The notes under the pieces were generated by a model. It was not told the origin of the DNA. It did no database searches and saw only the letters and a program-made list of their open reading frames with translations. Shown one piece after another: positions 7,201 through 10,450 of a stretch of DNA of 10,450 nucleotides. This DNA comes from Kiritimatiellota bacterium. Lineage in GTDB: Bacteria > Verrucomicrobiota > Kiritimatiellia > JAAZAB01. The stretch's first letter is position 1. Each line of letters opens with the position of its first letter. The stretch covers positions 1-10,450 of the forward strand of contig VSJD01000089.1 in assembly GCA_008636095.1 (NCBI GenBank), in the 5' to 3' direction. The position numbers were made by a program, and so were the translations under genes.

Positions 7201-9093
7201 TACCTTGACATGATCCGTATTCGGATTATTGAGCAAAATATAGCCGCCGTAATTCTGAAAAGTATTAGTGAGCGGAACATACCAGAATTTGCCGTCGGGA
7301 GCGGAATCATTAAACGCTTTTCCTTCTTCCAGGAGGTTTCCCGATAAATCATAACTCTCCCAATAAATCCCCAACATGGGATTATTACCCGATAATGTCG
7401 GGATTCCTTTGGCCATGATTGAAAAATCCAGGAGCGTATTCCCAAGCCCGCTCCCGCATACTTGCGAAGCAATTCGCAAGGTGTTTGAAGATACGATCCC
7501 GCCGCTGCCGCCAACGCCAATGTTTGCGGCATGGCAAGCCCGTGGCGGCGGCGAAGTTGCCACCACATACACTACATAATTGGTCGCCACATAAGATTGT
7601 CTGACACGATTGGTAGTGATAACGGATCCATTGGTTTGATTAATATTCCATGCCCAAGAAGGCCTGGTCTCAAAATCGCCTTCCTGGCAGATCGGAACCT
7701 CGTTGGCAGCCAAAACAAAATTATCCAGCCAGATTACCCCGCTCTTTACGGCATTTTCAATTTTATTTTCGACGTCCTGATCCGTAAAATATCTTTTGCC
7801 GGCCGGCCAATCGGCATCAATGAATGTGGCCGGATAATAAAGACCCTGATAGTATGCTCCACTTGCCGCGCTATTGCGGACAGTAAACTGATAACATGAA
7901 TGATACTTTATGTAATTATTGCCCCGGTCTAACGCGGACCATTCACTCATGTATTTTTGAAAAACATTGAACCCGGGATAATATTCATCGGGCACCTCAA
8001 TCTTATAGTCATAATACCTTGAATATGAATATTGTCCGGGCAGTTTTAAGAATTCTTCCGGCGTGCCCGGCGCTTCCTTCGTCGTAAAGCCTGACTCGGT
8101 ATTGGCAATCCCCCATCCCCGGCTTTGACGGCTTTCCACCACGCCATCCGCATTCGTATATGCAAAATAATTTGTTTCGATCATTTGTTTAAGGAATGGA
8201 TAATGACTGCCGGTGCCGGGAGATCCGGGATAATCCCCGGGCCCGGTTGAATTTAAGCCAACCATTCCATGGGCGGCGCCGCCATTCATCCCATACCAAT
8301 CCACCCAGGGAATGTCCTGAATGGAGCCCAGCAATTCTTGATTTGACATAAAATATGCCAGGGAATGGATAAAAATAATCTTGGGATAATTTTCATTTTT
8401 CCATTCATACAGTTTCTTGTAGGTCTGCATGACGACTTCCCGCATCCTTTTTTCCTTTTCTTCAGGACTCAGTCCGGCATATTCATGATAGTCGTGCAAA
8501 GGAAAGAATTTGCTTAAATATTGGGAAGGTCCACCAGGCGGAAAACACAACGAAAAATACCACGATACTCTCCAGTAATCTTCCTGTTCGATGGCAAAGA
8601 TATACACCCCGCGTTCATACCGGCCTTTAATCTTCGGCTTCATATAATTTTCCAGCCAAAAATCGCAATATTTCTGCACCGTATCCAGTTCGGGCACCCA
8701 TCGAATGGGTCCATTATAAGTGTCAAGATTTGGATTAGGATTGCAATTTTCATCCATTAGCGCGTTATTGGGAACGGCCTCGCATCCGCCGGAAAGGAAG
8801 CGCCAGTTTTTATAATGCGGACCCGCTACGCCCTCTTGCCATTGCAGATGGTTTTTATAAGCTTCCATGATCTGGTTTTCGGTCAGGGCGTGCAGATCAT
8901 ATATTCCCGGGTATTGCATATACCACAGTTCTGCTGTATATCTTTGAATAGAGTTAATACCCGCCGCCTTCAGTGCGTTTACGTAACGGGCATCCAGCGG
9001 ATACTGCCACTGAGCAGTGCTCACCATGGCCGCAAACATGTTGTTCAATAAAAGTCCGCCAAGGACAACTAATCCGACGGTGATTTTTTTCAT
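3031..9093 (-). CDS. Large secreted multidomain carbohydrate-active protein (GH-like, beta-helix, 3x CBM4_9-like, 2x LamG)
   Basis: The protein has 2020 residues. A Sec signal peptide is evident: MKK, a hydrophobic core to about residue 22, and a likely cut after FAA or STA. Residues from about 28 to 460 resemble a TIM-barrel glycosidase. Glu169/Glu171 in FAIEQEDYW and Glu333 in IANTESGF sit where acid/base and nucleophile residues often lie in clan GH-A, but I cannot name a family. A stretch at about 465-650 starts EGDFETRPSWAW and looks like a divergent jelly-roll. Residues from about 850 to 940 are Ig-like. Residues from about 940 to 1150 begin DEIYVDPNSTNE and continue as a DUF1565/pectate-lyase-like right-handed beta-helix. 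Three CBM4_9-like modules follow (about 1165-1310, 1313-1458, 1461-1602), then two LamG modules (about 1612-1815, 1817-2020). No sorting tail or anchor is visible at the C-terminus. The start has a strong GGAGG site. An extracellular polysaccharide-binding or -cleaving role is likely, but the substrate is unknown. The divergent AraC gene probably regulates it. Confidence 0.9.
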   Translation of the reverse strand: MKKITVGLVVLGGLLLNNMFAAMVSTAQWQYPLDARYVNALKAAGINSIQRYTAELWYMQYPGIYDLHALTENQIMEAYKNHLQWQEGVAGPHYKNWRFLSGGCEAVPNNALMDENCNPNPNLDTYNGPIRWVPELDTVQKYCDFWLENYMKPKIKGRYERGVYIFAIEQEDYWRVSWYFSLCFPPGGPSQYLSKFFPLHDYHEYAGLSPEEKEKRMREVVMQTYKKLYEWKNENYPKIIFIHSLAYFMSNQELLGSIQDIPWVDWYGMNGGAAHGMVGLNSTGPGDYPGSPGTGSHYPFLKQMIETNYFAYTNADGVVESRQSRGWGIANTESGFTTKEAPGTPEEFLKLPGQYSYSRYYDYKIEVPDEYYPGFNVFQKYMSEWSALDRGNNYIKYHSCYQFTVRNSAASGAYYQGLYYPATFIDADWPAGKRYFTDQDVENKIENAVKSGVIWLDNFVLAANEVPICQEGDFETRPSWAWNINQTNGSVITTNRVRQSYVATNYVVYVVATSPPPRACHAANIGVGGSGGIVSSNTLRIASQVCGSGLGNTLLDFSIMAKGIPTLSGNNPMLGIYWESYDLSGNLLEEGKAFNDSAPDGKFWYVPLTNTFQNYGGYILLNNPNTDHVKVSIYNAFPLSKVTWAAGGSGAKSLAAAYCFNGPYGHDETTNRFTYWNKITKSNETATTSKYMFLRDEMKTPGGKLYDIWGGGTQWPLVIKKDGIAYDPDTGRVTVNLRNMCAENSLSAPIHIFRRAKGAGPAWNTNLYVKAIPANIDNSLVSADRIAYVGLNSYSVPGPSASTANPLTSGDNSLDLTVAPTNPVANGQRIYVYIQDTESVKGWTAFNDLPECAGSFQEGANGQIKVMINASDEDGVKMTELECSINNQNIWHPLDSANTNYLESYYDLGATPPYVITFRARAVDTHDLSSNWIYLKYYARHLDEIYVDPNSTNEMGTAEAPFRSIQDAIDMAEPGIKTFRLNKGIYNENLVLKDGVELIGTSPDLVWITGFMALNSVSNVFIDNIMFTGTNGISINSSRNIQIKRCIFTVQNTAIEMTGNSQANIERITVGNAQQGILARNNSALNITHSIITANKGITCLDSAVCVSTYNDVFCINQNYSGTSAGTGCISVNPLYTDIGDYSLKEQSPCWTAGYMQLSIGWQRINLVENSGFELGTAAWGSVFYKAVMAISSDALSGNNALKVTTPGSNYYEGVYSDFCYPVEKGKTYTASAYVAGRTAGVRPKVRICLYSERDGWTYANQTTEINWGWQKISVTKTITATNDALRIQILTWDGPQAVTLHVDKVELMEARDYRMMYNGDFELGTTAWGSAKNAALALSSDALSGNALKVTTPGSNYCEGVYSGLCYPVEKGKTYTASAYVAGRTAGVRPRVRICLYSERDGWTYANQTTELNWGWQKISVTKTITAVNDALSIQILTWDGPQAVTLHVDKVELMEARDYQMVYNGDFELGIAAWGSAKNAVLATTLESMSRKGLKVTTPGVAATEGVYNSLCSPVVRGKTYTASAYVKATQQGKVKICLYSEVDGWTYAKQVTILNAEWQKISVTKTITAVNDALRIQILTWDGPQAINLYVDNVELKEYVDIEPDANDVGCWKLDEGTGTTAHDSSLMGNNGTLQGNPQWVNGRINGALSFNGSSDYVDCGSNSSLKVSAITMEAWVYSPTTNFAGYNEIAGAEGAYGLDIWDNKIAVHINTVNQGWHWCVPSSALSWDGWHHVAFTYDGVNTVKCYRDGVLVLADTSSSSGQLQWAAWTTKLYIGQINTGGDRRLFHGLIDEVMIYNYPLTVEEIRNEWQDEDVGYWKLDEGTGTTAGDSSWRGNNGTLQGNPQWANGRINGALSLNGSNYVDCGSNSSLKVSAITMEAWVYSPTTNFAGYNEIAGAEGAYGLDIWDNKIAVHINTVNQGWHWCVPSSVLTWDGWHHVAFTYDGENTVKYYRDGVLVLTDTTSSSEKLQWAAWATKLYIGQINTGSRLFKGLLDEVKIYNRALRDYEIGNDMQGRP
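4285..5601 (-). repeat. Three tandem CBM4_9-like module repeats, 432- to 441-bp period
   Basis: Each copy encodes about 145 residues with the pattern NGDFELG...W, TPG, GKTYTASAYV, ICLYSE-DGWTYA, W-Q-KISVTKTITA and VD-VEL. This matches the beta-sandwich layout of carbohydrate-binding modules of the CBM4_9 type. The marker TTCGTCACGC (+ strand) starts at 4391, 4823 and 5264, giving periods of 432 and 441 bp. The first two modules in protein order are nearly identical. The third is more diverged and has KATQQGKVK in place of AGRTAGVRPKV. Confidence 0.85.
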
Positions 9094-9100
9094 GGCTTTT

Positions 9101-9105
9101 CCTCC
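9101..9105 (-). promoter_or_regulatory. Strong Shine-Dalgarno of the large secreted-protein gene
   Basis: On the minus strand GGAGG lies 7 bases before the ATG at 9093-9091. This fixes the start, which is also immediately followed by a good signal peptide. Confidence 0.8.
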
Positions 9106-9138
9106 ATCTATTGACTTTTAAAGACACGCTTCTTTCTT

Positions 9139-9167
9139 TTGACTATATCCTAATTATCTGGTACAAA
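9139..9167 (+). promoter_or_regulatory. Possible sigma-70-like promoter for the AraC-family gene
   Basis: TTGACT (9139-9144) and TACAAA (9162-9167) are separated by 17 bases. The -35 box matches the consensus in 5 of 6 positions and the -10 box in 4 of 6. The region is AT-rich, so a chance match is possible. I found no equally clean promoter for the divergent large gene. Confidence 0.25.
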
Positions 9168-9199
9168 TTTGACGATATTAATCTGCTAACACAAATCGT

Positions 9200-9218
9200 C
9201 ATGATTAAGCATGATTAA
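9200..9218. promoter_or_regulatory. Phased direct repeat in the divergent promoter region, possible AraC-type operator
   Basis: CATGATTAA occurs at 9200-9208 and again at 9210-9218, a 10-bp period close to one helical turn. The repeat sits just before the regulator start. Nearby, GACGAT (9171-9176) and ATCGTC (9195-9200) form an inverted repeat 18 bases apart. AraC/XylS regulators often bind direct repeats in such gaps, so this is a plausible operator. No binding evidence exists. Confidence 0.35.
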
Positions 9219-9220
9219 AT

Positions 9221-10120
9221 ATGTTACGAGGTATGAAAGCATCTTTAAAACATCCGCTTAGCCTGCCGGCTTCCATTCCGGTTTTGGAACCATTACAGGA
9301 ACAGGGGTTGGATTTATGTAACGTGGATGCGGCAACAATCTTGCCCGGCACTTTCCCGATGTTCGCCGCGGTTGCGGCACCGGCCCTGCCCGGCAGTTTC
9401 CCGCGACCGCTGGTGGCAAGGCCAGAGTGGTTTTATTCTCTCGCGCTGGGCGGGTGTTGTTATATGCAAGTGCCCGGCAAAGCGCTGAAATTAAAACGCG
9501 GAGATATGTTTATTATAAGCCCAACCTGCCTGCGGGGTTATACCGGGCAGAAGGGCAAGCGGTATTATCGAAACTTCTGGGCATGGCGTTCTCCGCCGCT
9601 CATTCCGTTTATTAAGCCGGAAGAAGGACAATACTTGATGATTAAACTGTCGGAACAAAAGATCAAACGATTGCAGTTTCTACATCTGGCTTGCCAGAAA
9701 ATAGTGCGCCGCATAGATCAGTTCACGCAGTTTAAATTGCACAACATTCGCATGGAAATTGACTTGCTATTGGCACAGACTCACGTTGCTCCCGACTTGA
9801 CTGAAACTCCCGCCTTGCAATTTGTCCTGGCACTGCGCTGGATGAAAGAACACATGACCATGCGCAATGCCATCAGCGCGCTGTGCAAGTATCTGGGCAT
9901 ATCGCCGGCCACGCTTAATAGATTGTTCCACCGCCGGTTAAAAATTTCTCCGGCCGCTTATCTCCAGAAGTTAAAAATGAAAAGCGCCCAAACATGGCTC
10001 CAATCCGGAAATTCATCAGTTAAGGCCATTGCCTACCAATTAGGTTATAAACATCCAAACGCCTTCAGCCGTGCTTATAAGCGCCACACCGGTGTCGCCC
10101 CCACTCAGGGTCAGCCCTGA
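9221..10120 (+). CDS. AraC/XylS-family transcriptional regulator
   Basis: The protein has 299 residues, typical for the family. The N-terminal half carries a cupin-like sensing domain, recognisable from WFYSLALGGCCYMQVPG followed by LKRGDMFIISP (about residues 70-105). The C-terminal 100 residues are a double helix-turn-helix: ISALCKYLGISPATLNRLFHRRLKISPAAYLQKLKM for the first, and VKAIAYQLGYKHPNAFSRAYKRHTGVAP for the second with the family signature. Such proteins bind DNA and usually activate sugar-utilisation genes in response to a small ligand. The gene diverges from the large secreted carbohydrate-active protein across 127 bp, so that gene is the obvious target. No Shine-Dalgarno precedes ATG 9221, and ATG 9233 is an alternative. 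A 6-bp hairpin (10105-10110 with 10115-10120) overlaps the stop but has no T-run. Confidence 0.9.
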   Translation: MLRGMKASLKHPLSLPASIPVLEPLQEQGLDLCNVDAATILPGTFPMFAAVAAPALPGSFPRPLVARPEWFYSLALGGCCYMQVPGKALKLKRGDMFIISPTCLRGYTGQKGKRYYRNFWAWRSPPLIPFIKPEEGQYLMIKLSEQKIKRLQFLHLACQKIVRRIDQFTQFKLHNIRMEIDLLLAQTHVAPDLTETPALQFVLALRWMKEHMTMRNAISALCKYLGISPATLNRLFHRRLKISPAAYLQKLKMKSAQTWLQSGNSSVKAIAYQLGYKHPNAFSRAYKRHTGVAPTQGQP

Positions 10121-10127
10121 ATGGCGC

Positions 10128-10450
10128 TTAGTTAAGGCCTAATACTCGCTTGCTCAATGGCTTACGGCGCGGCGGTTCAGGGATGGTGCGGAAGAGCACC
10201 AAGCGGGAAATCTGCTGCATGCGCTTGAGCGTTAGCTGTACGTACCGCCAGTTTGCAATCGCCTTTTTCATCCACAGATACTGCTCCTTGGACATGGCCA
10301 CCGACACGGTCTTCTTCAACTCCTTGCGACTCCATTGATAGCACGGTCCGCCCGCACCAGGGCCGCGATCTTGGACGTATCCGTGACTGATCCACCCCGT
10401 ACGCGCCAGTTGCCGCTGTAGCCGGCCATATTCCCTCTGTAGTTCTGAAA
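10128..10450 (-). CDS. Small DUF6788-like protein, 5' end outside window
   Basis: The minus frame is open from the window edge at 10450 to the TAA at 10130-10128, giving at least 107 residues. The visible protein has a basic, Gln-rich helix (SELQREYGRLQRQLARTGW), then GGPCYQWSRK, then KKTVSVAMSKEQYLWMKKAIANWR, and ends RRKPLSKRVLGLN. This order (helix, GP-x-Y/W turn, KT-x-x-V beta-strand, long helix) resembles DUF6788-type proteins. I recall these being encoded beside transposase genes, but no search was run. A TTG at 10319 could start a shorter product, but the upstream residues fit the family, so the longer frame is preferred. The gene converges with the AraC gene, 7 bp apart. Function unknown. 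Confidence 0.65.
   Translation of the reverse strand, partial: SELQREYGRLQRQLARTGWISHGYVQDRGPGAGGPCYQWSRKELKKTVSVAMSKEQYLWMKKAIANWRYVQLTLKRMQQISRLVLFRTIPEPPRRKPLSKRVLGLN

Noticed and set aside
7167..7568. Minus-strand frame of 133 codons in another frame of the large gene, and similar plus-strand frames at 5968-6309 and 7531-7899
   Set aside because: They overlap the long conserved multidomain frame, lack ribosome sites and show no domain signature.
10105..10120. Rho-independent terminator at the end of the AraC gene
   Set aside because: TCAGGG and CCCTGA form a neat 6-bp stem, but it overlaps the stop codon and no T-run follows.

Overview
The window looks like a chromosomal piece of an uncultured or environmental bacterium, most likely from the PVC group (Kiritimatiellota, Lentisphaerota or Verrucomicrobiota). 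That placement is an inference. It rests on a very large secreted multidomain carbohydrate-active protein, a divergent AraC-type regulator, GTRGGAG-type REP elements and a small transposon-associated protein. No rRNA or other marker gene is present to confirm it.

Positions 1-2855 (+ strand) hold a GC-rich housekeeping block: the 3' part of a YrdC/TsaC threonylcarbamoyl-AMP synthase gene, a low-molecular-weight protein phosphatase, and one reading frame that fuses ribose-5-phosphate isomerase B to serine hydroxymethyltransferase. The order matches the Bacillus ywlC-ywlE-rpiB(ywlF)-...-glyA neighbourhood, with the last two genes joined here. The phosphatase and fusion genes overlap by ATGA. The block is full of palindromic DNA. 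An 18-bp palindromic tandem repeat is read in frame as Thr-Pro-Gly inside the TsaC gene. The 129-bp gap before the phosphatase holds two identical-stem hairpins followed by a perfectly organised inverted pair of REP elements.

Positions 2856-3030 are a short convergent intergenic region with only a weak hairpin.

Positions 3031-9093 (- strand) are one gene of 2020 codons with lower GC. It encodes an exported protein with an N-terminal TIM-barrel-like, glycoside-hydrolase-like region that I cannot assign to a family. This is followed by a jelly-roll/Ig-like middle, a right-handed beta-helix, three tandem CBM4_9-like modules and two nearly identical C-terminal LamG modules. The repeats are strikingly similar at the DNA level, which indicates recent internal duplication or gene conversion.

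Positions 9094-9220 are the divergent promoter region, with a phased direct repeat. It lies between the large gene and an AraC/XylS-family regulator (9221-10120, +) that probably controls it. The window closes with the 3' part of a convergent small gene (10128-10450, -) resembling DUF6788-type proteins that often sit beside transposases. It may mark the edge of a mobile element.

The best candidate for something undescribed is the large secreted protein with its regulator. The RpiB-SHMT fusion and the palindromic repeats are the next most interesting points.
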